Part shown: positions 7,732-16,883 of the stretch, one piece after another
How positions within the stretch are numbered: the first letter of the stretch is position 1
Layout of the letters: every line of letters begins with the position of its first letter
Source of the DNA: a bacterium
GTDB taxonomy: Bacteria; Sysuimicrobiota; Sysuimicrobiia; Sysuimicrobiales; Segetimicrobiaceae
Direction of reading: 5' to 3'
Length of the DNA stretch: 64,000 nt
Assembly: GCA_035308905.1 (NCBI GenBank)
Contig: DATGFS010000022.1
Coordinates: 1-64,000, forward strand
Program-made: the position numbers and the translations under genes
Notes under the pieces: model-generated
Seen by the model: only the letters and a program-made list of their open reading frames with translations
Told to the model about the DNA's origin: nothing
Databases searched by the model: none

Positions 7732-8616
7732 TCAGTCCCGCAGGCGCGGGTCGAGCGCGTCGCGGATGCCGTCGCCGAGCAGATTGAAGCCGAGGACGGC
7801 GGCCGAGATCGTGAGGCCGGGCGCGAGCACGAGCTGCGGCGCCACGCCCAGGAAGTCTCGCGCGGTCGCCAGCATCGCGCCCCACTCCGGCGTCGGCGGC
7901 TGCACCCCGAGCCCGAGGAAGCTGAGTGACGAGGCGATCAGGATGGCGAAGCCGATACGCTGGCTCGCGTACACGATCGTCGTTGGGAGGGCCACAGGGA
8001 ACAGGTGCCGGGCCATGATGCGGTGGTTCGGCGCGCCCAGGGCCCGCGCGGCCATCACGAACTCCTGGCCCATCGCCGAGAGCGCCGGGCCCCGCACGAG
8101 GCGCGCGAAGGTCGGAATGCTGTAGAGGCCGACGGCCAGGATGACGTTCCAGAGGCCCGGGCCCAGCGCCGCGGCGATCGCGATCGCCAGCAGGAACCCC
8201 GGGAAGGCCAGGATGATGTCCACGATGCGCATGGAGACATTGTCGAACTGCCGGCCGTAGAAGGCCGCCGCGATCCCCCAGGCCGATCCAAGGAGCGCGC
8301 CCAAGCACGTCGCGACGAGACCGATGCCGAGCGAATAGCGGGTGGCGGCGATCAGGCGGCTCAGGATGTCGCGTCCGAAATCGTCGGTCCCCAACAGGTG
8401 GACCGGCGACGGCGGCGTGAGCGTGTGGTTGTAGTCGACGGCCGTCGGAGGGTACGGCGCGACCCACGGGCCCCCGAGCATCGCGAGCAGAAACACCGCG
8501 GTAATCGCGCCCCCGGCGACCGCGGTCCGGCGCCGCATGAAGCGGCTCCACGACCGCGTGCGCGGCCGCCGCCGTGCCGCCGCCGCGGGGGCCGGGAGGA
8601 CCGCGGCGTTACGCAT
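7732..8616 (-). CDS. ABC transporter permease, DppC/OppC type
   Basis: A 294-residue inner-membrane permease. The N-terminal helix (FMRRRTAVAGGAITAVFLLAMLGGPWVAPYPP) is followed by HLLGTDDFGRDILSRLI, a hallmark of DppC/OppC. The cytoplasmic EAA-type loop reads ARALGAPNHRIMARHLFPVALP. The end LGFNLLGDGIRDALDPRLRD is also typical. Its start overlaps the DppB-type gene by 8 bases. It should pair with that protein to import peptides, nickel or opines supplied by the family 5 binding protein. No ATPase is encoded nearby. Confidence 0.9.
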   Translation of the reverse strand: MRNAAVLPAPAAAARRRPRTRSWSRFMRRRTAVAGGAITAVFLLAMLGGPWVAPYPPTAVDYNHTLTPPSPVHLLGTDDFGRDILSRLIAATRYSLGIGLVATCLGALLGSAWGIAAAFYGRQFDNVSMRIVDIILAFPGFLLAIAIAAALGPGLWNVILAVGLYSIPTFARLVRGPALSAMGQEFVMAARALGAPNHRIMARHLFPVALPTTIVYASQRIGFAILIASSLSFLGLGVQPPTPEWGAMLATARDFLGVAPQLVLAPGLTISAAVLGFNLLGDGIRDALDPRLRD

Positions 8617-9532
8617 AACTGACCCGCGGGTCGAGGGCCGCGTACACCAGATCGACGACGAGGTTGATCAAGAGAAACTGGAGCGCGAACAGCAGAATCT
8701 CCGCCGTGAGCACGGGATAGTCGCGAAACGAGATCGACTGGATCAGGAGCCACCCGAGGCCGGGAAACGTGAACACAGTCTCCACGATGATCGCGCCGCT
8801 CAGCACGAACCCGAACTGCAGCCCGACGACCGTGAGCACCGGGATCAGCGCGTTTCGGAGCGAGTGATGCGCAAGCACCCAGGGCTCCCGCACGCCCTTC
8901 GCGCGCGCGGTGCGCACGAAGTCCTCGCCGAGCACTTCGAGGAGACTGCTGCGCGTGAAGCGGGCGATCGCCGCAGCTCCGCCCAAGCCCAGCGTCACCG
9001 CGGGCAAGATGAGGCTCCGGAGGCCCGCCGTCGTCCCGCCGGTCGGGAACCAGTGCAGGTCCACGGCGAAGATGTAGATGAGGAGCAGTCCGAGGAAGAA
9101 CGACGGCGTGCTGACGCCGAGGACCGACCCCACGGTGCTGGCGTAGTCACCGAGGGAGTTGCGCCGCACCGCCTGGAGGATCCCCACCCCCATGCCGAGC
9201 ACGACGGCCAGCACTGTGCTGGCCAGCGAGAGGACAAGGGTGGGCTGAATGTAGTGGGATATGGTCGGCCCGACGGGTTCCCGCGTCCGGTACGAGCGGC
9301 CGAAGTCGCCGACGAGCGCGCCGCGCACGAAGATGACGTATCGCACCGGCCAGGGCCGGTCGAGCCCGAGGCGCGCGCGCATCGCCTGCACGTCCTCGAG
9401 CGTGGCGTCCGGCCCCGCCAGCAGGCGGGCGGGATCTCCCGGTAAGAACTGATTGAAAACGAACGCTCCGAGCGAGACGCCGAAGAGAAGCGGAATCATT
9501 TGCCAAAGACGCCGGCCGATATACCGCAGCAC
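8609..9532 (-). CDS. ABC transporter permease, DppB/OppB type
   Basis: A 307-residue permease. MLRYIGRRLWQMIPLLFGVSLGAFVFNQFLPGDPA is the standard DppB/OppB N terminus, and RTARAKGVREPWVLAHHSLRNALIPVLTVVGLQFG is the cytoplasmic ATPase-contact loop. The end DLVYAALDPRVSYA also fits. It lies 71 bases downstream of the binding-protein gene, with a strong hairpin between them. Confidence 0.92.
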   Translation of the reverse strand: MLRYIGRRLWQMIPLLFGVSLGAFVFNQFLPGDPARLLAGPDATLEDVQAMRARLGLDRPWPVRYVIFVRGALVGDFGRSYRTREPVGPTISHYIQPTLVLSLASTVLAVVLGMGVGILQAVRRNSLGDYASTVGSVLGVSTPSFFLGLLLIYIFAVDLHWFPTGGTTAGLRSLILPAVTLGLGGAAAIARFTRSSLLEVLGEDFVRTARAKGVREPWVLAHHSLRNALIPVLTVVGLQFGFVLSGAIIVETVFTFPGLGWLLIQSISFRDYPVLTAEILLFALQFLLINLVVDLVYAALDPRVSYA

Positions 9533-9557
9533 GGGCGCCGCTCGAGGGGGTGTGTTA

Positions 9558-9596
9558 CCGCGGCATCCGGCCGAAACTGCTCACCGGATGCCGCGG
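9558..9596 (-). promoter_or_regulatory. Intercistronic stem-loop between binding protein and permeases
   Basis: Perfect 13-base arms (CCGCGGCATCCGG at 9558-9570 and its complement at 9584-9596) around a 13-base loop. It starts 8 bases after the binding-protein stop and lies before the permease start. Such hairpins often protect the upstream mRNA or partly terminate, giving more binding protein than permease. There is no U tract, so partial termination or mRNA stabilisation is more likely than full termination. Confidence 0.6.
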
Positions 9597-9603
9597 CCCG
9601 ATC

Positions 9604-11163
9604 CTACCGTCCCGCCATTTCTGCGCCGCGAAGATCCACAATCCCGTCGCCCAGCGTGAACATGCCTTTGACGTTTGTCCGCTGCGCCGACAGGATCTGC
9701 GTGTTCTGCAGCCAGATCCACGGGGCGTCGTTCCAGATGAGTCGGTCGGCCTCGGCGTAGTCCGCGGTGCGCTTGCGCTGATCGGCGGTCGCCAGCGCGG
9801 CCTGGATCAGCTCATCCACCTTCGGGTTCTTGTAGAATGCGAGGTTGAACAGCGCTGGCGGCCAGGACTCGCTGGCGAAGTTGGGCCGCAGCGCCCAGTC
9901 GGCGTCCCCGGTGGACGGCGACCAGCCGACGAGGACCATCTGAGCCTGGTTCTCCTTGAGGGGCTTGTACTGGAGCGCGCTGAGCGTCCCGACCTCCATC
10001 GGCGTGGTCTGCAACTGGATGCCGACCTGGGCGAGCTGCTGCTGCATGAAGTCACACATCCGGACCGACTCGGTCCGGTTGGTCGACCACAAGACGGTCT
10101 TGAAGCCGTTCGGGAAGCCGGCCTCGGACAAAAGGGCCTTGGCTTTCGCCACGTCGTACGGCCACCCGCCCTTCTGCGCCGGCCCCGGATAGCTGGCCAC
10201 GCCCGGCGCCATCGGCGCCTCCATCGGACGCGCCGTCCCGGCCAGCACCGCCTTGATGAGCGCGTTCTTGTCGACGGCGTAGTTGAGGGCCTGGCGTACC
10301 TGCGGGATGTTGAGCGGCGCGTGCTGCGTGTTCATCGCGATGCCGCCGGCGAAGATACTCCAGCGCTTCGGCACCTCGACTCCCTGCGCGCGGGAGACGG
10401 CCTCGAGCTGCACGCCGGGGACCGGGTAGATGAATTGCGCCTCGCCGCTCAGGAGCAGCGCGACACGGCTTGCGTCCTCGGTGACGAACCGGACGACGAG
10501 CCGGTCCACCTTCGGCTCGCCGCTCTGCCAGAAGTTGGGGTTGCGCTCGAGCACGATCTGCTGGCCGGGCGTCCAGCTCACGAACCGGAACGGCCCCGAG
10601 CCGACCGGATGGCGCGCGATCGCGTCTTCGCCCTGCTTGATGAGTGCCGGGCTGAGGATCCGGCTGCTCGGGTGGGCGAAGTTGAACAGCATGGCGCCGA
10701 ACGGCTGCTTCAGCGTGAACCGGACGGTGGTCGGGTTCACCGCGTCGATCGCCTGGATCATCTCGTAAAGGTTGTACTTCTTGAGCTTGTGCGCGGCGTC
10801 GCGCGCGCGGTCGAAGTTCAGCTTGACGGCCTCCGCGTCGAGCGGCGTGCCGTCCTGGAACTTGATGTTGGGACGCAGATGGAACGTAAAGACTTTCGCG
10901 TCGGGCGACGCCTCCCACGACGCCGCCAATTGCGGGATCGCCTTCATGTTTGAGTCGAATCCGAGCAGCCCGTCGTAGATTTCGCGTTCGACGCCCAGCG
11001 AGAGGTTGTCGTTGGAATCCTCGGGATCGAGGCTGATGGCGTCGGCGTACAGCCCCACGGTGACCGTGCGCGGCGCCTGCGCATCTGCCGGCAGCCGAGC
11101 CGGCGCGAGCGCCCAGGCCGCGGTGCAAAACACAACGACCAGGATCAGGACCCGCCTTGTCAT
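9604..11163 (-). CDS. ABC transporter substrate-binding protein, family 5 (oligopeptide type)
   Basis: A 519-residue exported protein with a signal sequence (MTRRVLILVVVFCTAAWALAPARLPADA). SLDPEDSNDNLSLGVEREIYDGLLGFD, then LAASWEASPDAKVFTFHLRPNIKFQDGTPLDAEAVKLNFDR, is the family 5 binding-protein signature. It has no lipobox cysteine, so attachment to the membrane is not obvious. The ATG follows GGGAGGGAG. First gene of an operon with the two permeases. Substrate (peptide, glutathione, opine, metal chelate) cannot be read. Confidence 0.92.
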   Translation of the reverse strand: MTRRVLILVVVFCTAAWALAPARLPADAQAPRTVTVGLYADAISLDPEDSNDNLSLGVEREIYDGLLGFDSNMKAIPQLAASWEASPDAKVFTFHLRPNIKFQDGTPLDAEAVKLNFDRARDAAHKLKKYNLYEMIQAIDAVNPTTVRFTLKQPFGAMLFNFAHPSSRILSPALIKQGEDAIARHPVGSGPFRFVSWTPGQQIVLERNPNFWQSGEPKVDRLVVRFVTEDASRVALLLSGEAQFIYPVPGVQLEAVSRAQGVEVPKRWSIFAGGIAMNTQHAPLNIPQVRQALNYAVDKNALIKAVLAGTARPMEAPMAPGVASYPGPAQKGGWPYDVAKAKALLSEAGFPNGFKTVLWSTNRTESVRMCDFMQQQLAQVGIQLQTTPMEVGTLSALQYKPLKENQAQMVLVGWSPSTGDADWALRPNFASESWPPALFNLAFYKNPKVDELIQAALATADQRKRTADYAEADRLIWNDAPWIWLQNTQILSAQRTNVKGMFTLGDGIVDLRGAEMAGR

Positions 11164-11251
11164 ACCGACCGCTCCCTCCCGATAAGAGGATGAACGGCCC
11201 CGTCCCCGTTGCAGGGGCGTGACCGGTAGGCCGAACCTACAACAATACCCG

Positions 11252-12223
11252 TCACAACACCTGCTGCAGGCGCGCCAAGTCCACGTTGCCGCCGCTCACC
11301 ACGACCGCCGCCGCGCGGAGATCCGCCGGGAGGCTTACCCGGCGGGCGAGCAGAGCGGCGACCCCGGCCGCGCCGGCCGGCTCGGCCAGCAGCTTCGTAT
11401 ACTGCAGCACCGCGCGCACACCTTCGGCGAGCTCCTCTTCGGACACCAGGACGACCTCGTCCACCAGCGCGCGCACGTGCGCGAGGGTATGGTCCCCGGC
11501 GATCGGCGCCGTGAGCCCGTCGGCGATCGTCGCGATGCGCTCGAGGCGCACCGGACGCCCCGCCCGCAGGGCCTCCGTCACCGTCGGCGCGCCCTCGGGC
11601 TCGACGCCGATGACGCGGGCCGAGGGACGCGTCCGCTTGACCGCGGCCGCGATGCCGGAGATCAGCCCGCCGCCGCCGACCGGCACGATCACCAGGTCGA
11701 CGTCGGGCAGATCCTCCAGGATTTCGAGCCCCACCGTACCCTGCCCCGCGATCACCAACGGATCGTCGTACGGGTGCACGAGCGTGAGCCCGCCCGACTC
11801 CCGCAGTTCGTGCATCTTTTCGAGCGCCTCGTGCACCGTGCCGTGCAACACGACCTCGGCGCCGTACCCGCGGCTCGCCGCGACTTTCGTCGGGCTGGCG
11901 CTCTCCGGCATCACGACGACGCACCGCAGCCCCTCGACGGCCGCCGCGTAGGCAAGCGCCTGCGCGTGGTTGCCGGCGGAGATCGTGATGAGGCCCCGCC
12001 GCTTCTCCTCCGGCGTGAGGCCGCGGAGCTTGTTGAGCACGCCCCGCGGCTTGAACGATCCCGTCTTCTGCAAGTTCTCGGCCTTCACGAAGAGCCGCGT
12101 CCCGGTCCGGCGGCCAAGCAGCGTCGCGGAAAACAGCGGGGTGCGGTGCACGCGGCCGGCGATGGCCTCGCGGGCGCGGCGCACGTCGTCGAAGGACACG
12201 AGGGAAGAGTCGGCCACGCGCAC
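11252..12223 (-). CDS. Threonine/serine dehydratase-like PLP enzyme (IlvA/TdcB family)
   Basis: A 323-residue fold-type II PLP enzyme. The Schiff-base lysine sits in KTGSFKPRG near residue 55, the substrate loop is SAGNHAQALAYAA, and the phosphate-binding loop is VPVGGGGLISG. The C-terminal SGGNVDL ends the catalytic domain, and no ACT regulatory domain follows, so it is the short catabolic type. Expected reaction: threonine or serine to 2-oxo acid plus ammonia; a racemase or hydroxyaspartate dehydratase relative is possible. I use the GTG at 12223; GTG 12217 is equally possible and no clear Shine-Dalgarno decides. Divergent from the hydrolase gene. Confidence 0.88.
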   Translation of the reverse strand: MRVADSSLVSFDDVRRAREAIAGRVHRTPLFSATLLGRRTGTRLFVKAENLQKTGSFKPRGVLNKLRGLTPEEKRRGLITISAGNHAQALAYAAAVEGLRCVVVMPESASPTKVAASRGYGAEVVLHGTVHEALEKMHELRESGGLTLVHPYDDPLVIAGQGTVGLEILEDLPDVDLVIVPVGGGGLISGIAAAVKRTRPSARVIGVEPEGAPTVTEALRAGRPVRLERIATIADGLTAPIAGDHTLAHVRALVDEVVLVSEEELAEGVRAVLQYTKLLAEPAGAAGVAALLARRVSLPADLRAAAVVVSGGNVDLARLQQVL

Positions 12224-12298
12224 AGATACGGGTGCGTCGCGCCGGAGCCCTTGTTGCGGTGACAAGGAGTCTCCGCGGGCGCCGGGGTACCAGTCGGC

Positions 12299-13336
12299 GT
12301 GGTCCCCCCCGAGCGCATCGAACCGTCCCCGCCGCGCGAGCCCGTCAACCGCATCGCCGACCGGTGGTTCCCGGTCGAGGCGGACGGGGGGACGCTCCGC
12401 ATGACGCTGTTCGCGACCGGGGATATGCTCGCGCCGCACCCGAGCGTGGCGCGGCTCGTCATCATGATCAACGGCACGCTCCGCAACGCCGACGTCTACT
12501 TCGACAGCACGATCGCCGCCGCGGCGGCCGCCGGCGCCGGGACCGACAGGACGTTGATCGCGGCGCCGCAGTTTCTTGCGACGCCGGATGCGGAGAAGTT
12601 CGCGCTCCGCGCCGACACCCCGTATTGGACGCCGGAGGGCTGGAAGATCGGAGACCGGTCCGTGCATCCGGAGCGCGGCCCGAGCTCGTACACGGTGATC
12701 GACGCGATGATCTCCGCGGCGTTGGACCGCGACCGGTTCCCGGCGCTGCGGGCGGTCGTCGTCGCGGGACACTCCGCGGGCGGGCAGTTCGTCCACCGGT
12801 ACATCGCGTTCAACCGCGTCCACGCGGCGCTCCGCCGCGCGGGCATCGCAGTCCGGTACATCGTCTCGAACCCGTCCTCGTACCTCTACTTCGACGGGCG
12901 CCGGGTCGACGGCGACCGGGGCCTCGCCCTCTATCCCCGCGAGCAGTGCGAAGATTTCAACCGGTACCGGTACGGGCTCGAGCAGCCGAACGAGTACGGG
13001 GCCGCGGCGCTCGCCGCCTTCGGCGGCGGCGACGCGGCCGGCGCAATGGCCCGCGAGTACGGCCGGCGCGAGGTGGCCTACCTGCTCGGCGAAGCGGACG
13101 CGGACCCCAACAGCGACTCGCTCGACCGGTCGTGCGGTGCGATGGCGCAGGGCGCGACGCGCCTCGAGCGCGGCCGGCGCTACTTCCGCTACGTGCAGGC
13201 GCTCCTCGGCCCCGAGGCGCTCGCGACGCACTCGCTCCACGTCGTGCCCGGCGTCGGGCACGATCACCGGGCGATGTTCATGTCGCCCAGCGGCCTCGCC
13301 CTCCTATTCGGCGACGGCCGCGCCCACCCGCAGTAG
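12299..13336 (+). CDS. Alpha/beta-hydrolase fold protein
   Basis: A 345-residue protein without signal peptide. The nucleophile elbow is VVAGHSAGGQFVHRY, the acidic residue may be in the GEADADPNSDSLDRSCG segment, and the catalytic histidine is in VVPGVGHDHRAMF. Strand LVIMINGTLRNADVYFDS and loop PQFLATPDAE fit a lipase/esterase-like fold. The GTG at 12299 gives the first sensible start; the nearest AAGGAG is some 30 bases upstream. It is followed by the NIPSNAP gene 22 bases on. Substrate unknown. Confidence 0.8.
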   Translation: MVPPERIEPSPPREPVNRIADRWFPVEADGGTLRMTLFATGDMLAPHPSVARLVIMINGTLRNADVYFDSTIAAAAAAGAGTDRTLIAAPQFLATPDAEKFALRADTPYWTPEGWKIGDRSVHPERGPSSYTVIDAMISAALDRDRFPALRAVVVAGHSAGGQFVHRYIAFNRVHAALRRAGIAVRYIVSNPSSYLYFDGRRVDGDRGLALYPREQCEDFNRYRYGLEQPNEYGAAALAAFGGGDAAGAMAREYGRREVAYLLGEADADPNSDSLDRSCGAMAQGATRLERGRRYFRYVQALLGPEALATHSLHVVPGVGHDHRAMFMSPSGLALLFGDGRAHPQ

Positions 13337-13358
13337 ATCCGATTCGGAGGTGAGTCCG

Positions 13359-13682
13359 ATGGTGTACGAACTCCGCGTCTACCGCTGCATGCCGGGACGC
13401 AAGGCCGACGTGCTGGCGCGGTTCCGGGACCACACGATGCGCCTCTTCACGAAGCACGGGATCCACGTGGTCGGCTTCTGGGAGACCCTCGTCGGCGAAC
13501 AGGAGGAACTCGTCTACATCACCCGCTTCGAGACGTGGGAGGAGCGTGAAAAGCGCTGGGGCGCCTTCCAGGGCGATCCGGAGTGGAAAGCCGCGCGCGA
13601 CAAGAGCCACGAGCGCGGGGTGATCGTCAAGAGCATCAGGACCGCGCTGCTCCAGGCGACGGACTTCTCGCCCGCGGTGTGA
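13359..13682 (+). CDS. NIPSNAP-family protein
   Basis: A 107-residue protein. MVYELRVYRCMPGRKADVLARFRDHTMRLFTKHGIHVVGFW and VYITRFETWEEREKRWGAFQGDPEW are the NIPSNAP ferredoxin-like pattern. The ATG has CGGAGG nine bases upstream. It probably forms a two-gene unit with the alpha/beta-hydrolase. The family is linked to small-molecule turnover in bacteria but has no agreed reaction. Confidence 0.88.
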   Translation: MVYELRVYRCMPGRKADVLARFRDHTMRLFTKHGIHVVGFWETLVGEQEELVYITRFETWEEREKRWGAFQGDPEWKAARDKSHERGVIVKSIRTALLQATDFSPAV

Positions 13683-13707
13683 CCGGCGCCGCGACGCCGC
13701 GCAGGCG

Positions 13708-14571
13708 CTAGCCTTTGACCGCGCCCGCCGTGAGCCCCTTGATGAACTGCTGCGACATGAGCACGTACAGCAGCAGCACCGGGGCGGCCGACAGGGTCAG
13801 TCCCGCGAACAGCGCCGCCCAATTGGTGGCGTACTGGCCGAAGAACACGGTGAGGCCGAGGGGCAGCGTCTTCAGCCGTTCGTCGTGGATGAACACCAGT
13901 GGGAAGAAGAAGTCGTTCCAGATCGGGATGATGTTGTACACGGTGACGATCGCGAGCGCCGGGCGGGCGAGCGGCAGCAGCACGCGGAGGAGGATCGCGG
14001 CCTCGCCGGCCCCGTCGACGCGCGCGGCGTTGTCGAGGTCCTGGGGCAGCGCGCGGAAGAAGCCGGTCAGGATGAAAATCGCGCTCGGCAGCCCGGACGC
14101 GGCATAGACGAGCACCAGCGACGCGAGCGAGTCGAGCAACCGCAGATCCCGCATCATGACGAAGAGCGGGATGATCGCGAGACGGATCGGCACCATGATC
14201 CCGCTGAGAAAGAACAGATAGACGAGGTCGTTGCCGCGGAAGCGATAGCGTCCCAGCGCGTAGGCCGCGAGCGTGCCCGCCGCCAGAATCAGCGCCATCG
14301 AAACGACCGTCACGACGACGCTGTTGCGCATGTACAGCCCGAAGTGGGCCGCGCTCCACAACCGCGTGTAGTTGTCCCACCGCGTGACCGCGGGCAGCCC
14401 GAACGGCCGCTGGAAGATCTCACGCGTGGTCTTGAGCGACGAGAGGCCCATGAACACGAGCGGCAGCACCACGAGGAGCGCGTTCGCGCCCAGCAGCGCC
14501 TGGGTGAGCACGGCGCGAACCGGGTCACCCGGCCGGCCCGGCCGGCGCACCGCGGACGCCGGCGCGTTCAC
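13708..14571 (-). CDS. Sugar-type ABC transporter permease (MalG/UgpE type)
   Basis: A 287-residue permease with six hydrophobic segments; SLKTTREIFQRPFGLP after helix 1 and the loop DNAARVDGAGEAAILLRVLLPLARPAL (EAA motif) are carbohydrate-uptake family 1 features. The GTG start overlaps the stop of the upstream permease (GTGA). It ends FIKGLTAGAVKG, the usual C terminus of this family. It pairs with the adjacent MalF-type permease and family 1 binding protein. The ATPase (MsmX/UgpC type) is not in the window and may be shared. Confidence 0.92.
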   Translation of the reverse strand: MNAPASAVRRPGRPGDPVRAVLTQALLGANALLVVLPLVFMGLSSLKTTREIFQRPFGLPAVTRWDNYTRLWSAAHFGLYMRNSVVVTVVSMALILAAGTLAAYALGRYRFRGNDLVYLFFLSGIMVPIRLAIIPLFVMMRDLRLLDSLASLVLVYAASGLPSAIFILTGFFRALPQDLDNAARVDGAGEAAILLRVLLPLARPALAIVTVYNIIPIWNDFFFPLVFIHDERLKTLPLGLTVFFGQYATNWAALFAGLTLSAAPVLLLYVLMSQQFIKGLTAGAVKG

Positions 14572-15512
14572 GCCTCGATCTCCCGCCGGCGCAGGTACAC
14601 CGCGCCCAGCCCGCTCGTCACCAGAATCAGCGCGAACATCACCACCGCGATCGCGGATCCCAGTCCGACGTCGGGGTTGCCGGTATCCACCGCGCCGAAC
14701 GCGGATCGGTAGAACAGCAGTCCCAACACGTCGGTGCTGTGGAACGGCTCGCCGGTCACGCCTTCCATCACGTAGGGCAGCTCGAACCAGTTGAAGGCCC
14801 CGATGAACGTCAGGATCACGATGATGTTGACCTGCGGCGCCAGCAGCGGCAGCACGATCCGCCGGAAGATCGTTCCCGGCCGCGCGCCGTCGAGGCGGGC
14901 GGCTTCGAGATAATCCTCGGGGACCGCCTGAATCCCGGCGAGGAACACGATCGTCGGGAACCCGACCCACCGCCACGCGTTGACCAGCACCAGCGCGACC
15001 AGCGCCGTATGCGGATCGCCGAGCCAGGGGCGCGCGAGCGCCCCCAGGCCGGCCAGCGCGAGCAGTTTGTCCACGGCGCCCCACACCGGGTTCAGGAATA
15101 GCTGCCAGAGAAACCCGACGACGACCAGCGACAGCACGACCGGCATGAAGAACACCGCGCGGTAGATCCGCACCCCCCACGCGCGGCCCGCGAGCAGGAC
15201 GGCGAACAGCATCGCCGGCACGTTCTGCACGATCATCGTGAGCAGAAATGTCCACACGTTGTGCCAGAACGCGGACGTCATCCGCTCGCGGTAGGGGTAT
15301 TGGGTGAACAGGCGATGGAAGTTGTCGAGCCCCGCGAAGCCCGCCCGTACGATGCCGTCCCACCGGCCGAAGGCGTAGGCCATCGCGGTCAGGACCGGAT
15401 AGGCGACGAATGCGCTGAACAGGAGGAGCGCCGGCGCCAGGCACGCCGCGACCCACAGCGCGCGGACGGTCTTATATGGAAGGGCCGCCCGCGCGGGCCG
15501 CGCAGGGGTTAC
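14568..15512 (-). CDS. Sugar-type ABC transporter permease (MalF/UgpA type), start unresolved
   Basis: The frame encodes a full MalF/UgpA-type permease: ALWVAACLAPALLLFSAFVAYPVLTAMAYAF as helix 1, GLDNFHRLF, then DYLEAARLDGARPGTIFRRIVLPLLAPQ (EAA loop) and the C-terminal VYLRRREIEA. The sequence begins right after the binding-protein stop, but there is no ATG, GTG or TTG between that stop and helix 1, nor for some 50 codons upstream in frame. I have set the boundary at the first codon past the stop. A CTG start or a small sequence error are both possible. Confidence 0.85.
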   Translation of the reverse strand, partial: VTPARPARAALPYKTVRALWVAACLAPALLLFSAFVAYPVLTAMAYAFGRWDGIVRAGFAGLDNFHRLFTQYPYRERMTSAFWHNVWTFLLTMIVQNVPAMLFAVLLAGRAWGVRIYRAVFFMPVVLSLVVVGFLWQLFLNPVWGAVDKLLALAGLGALARPWLGDPHTALVALVLVNAWRWVGFPTIVFLAGIQAVPEDYLEAARLDGARPGTIFRRIVLPLLAPQVNIIVILTFIGAFNWFELPYVMEGVTGEPFHSTDVLGLLFYRSAFGAVDTGNPDVGLGSAIAVVMFALILVTSGLGAVYLRRREIEA

Positions 15513-16771
15513 CGGCCGGCGAACGGCGGGAACCAGGTGCCGATGCCGCGGGTCACGTCCTCCCCCACCTGCTGCGGCGTCAACTTGCCCGCGAACATCC
15601 CCTGCAGATCGTTTTGAATCAGCTCGCTGCCGGTCGGGTTCTTCCACCGGAAGCCGACCAGCATGATATACGGCGTCGCGTGCCGCATCCAGATGACGAC
15701 CTGCTTGAGCAGCGGGTCGCGCACCTCGACGCCCGGCACGGCCGACAGCTGCTTCAGCTGGTCGGTGAACGCCTGGCCCCACTCGCGGGTCGCGGTGAAA
15801 CGGATGAACTTGATCGCCTCGGCCATGTGCGGCGTCTTGGCGTTGACCCCGTAGTTTCCGTCGTCGTAGCTGCTGACCCAGGGCGTGTCGCCGGCCTTCG
15901 CCACCGGACCGGGCATGACGCCGATGTTGAGCGACGAGTTCTGGCTCTGGAAGTAGCCGAGCTCCCAGATGCCGCCGATGAACATCGCGGCCTGCTCGTT
16001 AATGAACAGCTGCTGCATGTCCGTGTAGGCAACGCCCATGTAGCCGGACGAGAGGTACGGCCGCAGGTCTTCCATCTTGGCGAGCGCCCCGGTGAACTGC
16101 GGGCTGCGAAACGTGGTCTGTCCGTGCGTCACGGCCTCGTAGAAGTTCGTGCCGCCGTAGAAATTGGGCGCGACGACGCCCATCGCGATCTCGAGCGTCC
16201 AGCCTTCCTTGGCGCCGTTGGCCACCGGCGTGATGCCCTTGTCCTTGAGCATCCGCAGGGCGGACAGGAACTGGTCCCACGTCCACGTCGCCGCCGGCTG
16301 GACGCCCGCCCGCGCCAGCAGCTTCTTGTTGTAGAAGATCACGAGCGTCTGCACCGCGAACGGCACCCCGTACACCTTGTGGTCCGCCTGGCCGCGCGCC
16401 CCGTCCAGCCACTGCCGGGAGAACGTCTTGAGCTCCGGGACCTTGTCCTCGAGCGGGACGAGAAATTCCGGTCGCGCGAACGGCTGCAGCGCGCCGTACG
16501 CGCGCAGGTGCACGATGTCGGGGCCTTTGCCGGCCTGCATCGCGGCCGAGAGCACCGTGTTGTATTCGGTGGGCTTGTAGGTCTGGAACTCGATCGAGAC
16601 GCCGGGGTTCTGCGCCTCGAACTTCTTGATCATGCCCTCGTAGAACGCCCGGTCGTCGCCGCGCCAGCTCCAGAACGTCATCGCGGCTCTGCCCTGCCCG
16701 CCGACCGCCGCCGGCCACACACCGGCCAGCAGCACGGCGACGATCACCGCGGTCCAGATTCGCGTACGCAT
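15509..16771 (-). CDS. Extracellular solute-binding protein, family 1
   Basis: A 420-residue exported protein with signal peptide (MRTRIWTAVIVAVLLAGVWPAAVGG), then MTFWSWRGDDRAFYEGMIKKFEAQNPGVSIEFQTY and GKGPDIVHLRAY, the family 1 carbohydrate-binding pattern. ATG 16771 follows a GGGGGTGG stretch; a longer frame to 16855 would add arginine-rich sequence before the signal. No lipobox is visible. First gene of the binding protein, MalF-type, MalG-type operon. The sugar or polyol bound is unknown. Confidence 0.92.
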   Translation of the reverse strand: MRTRIWTAVIVAVLLAGVWPAAVGGQGRAAMTFWSWRGDDRAFYEGMIKKFEAQNPGVSIEFQTYKPTEYNTVLSAAMQAGKGPDIVHLRAYGALQPFARPEFLVPLEDKVPELKTFSRQWLDGARGQADHKVYGVPFAVQTLVIFYNKKLLARAGVQPAATWTWDQFLSALRMLKDKGITPVANGAKEGWTLEIAMGVVAPNFYGGTNFYEAVTHGQTTFRSPQFTGALAKMEDLRPYLSSGYMGVAYTDMQQLFINEQAAMFIGGIWELGYFQSQNSSLNIGVMPGPVAKAGDTPWVSSYDDGNYGVNAKTPHMAEAIKFIRFTATREWGQAFTDQLKQLSAVPGVEVRDPLLKQVVIWMRHATPYIMLVGFRWKNPTGSELIQNDLQGMFAGKLTPQQVGEDVTRGIGTWFPPFAGR

Positions 16772-16848
16772 GTCGCCACCCCCGAATGACATCGCTCGTG
16801 CTGTTTCTTGCGGCCCGGCGGCTCTCCTCCGTCGTCGGCCGCATCGGG

Positions 16849-16877
16849 ATGACAACCGGCGGGGAATCGGCTAGGCT
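16849..16877 (+). promoter_or_regulatory. Promoter of the PP-loop gene (leaderless)
   Basis: -35 ATGACA (16849-16854), 17-base spacer, -10 TAGGCT (16872-16877). The GTG start is at 16884, so the expected transcription start falls on or next to it. Confidence 0.5.
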
Positions 16878-16883
16878 GGGGAC

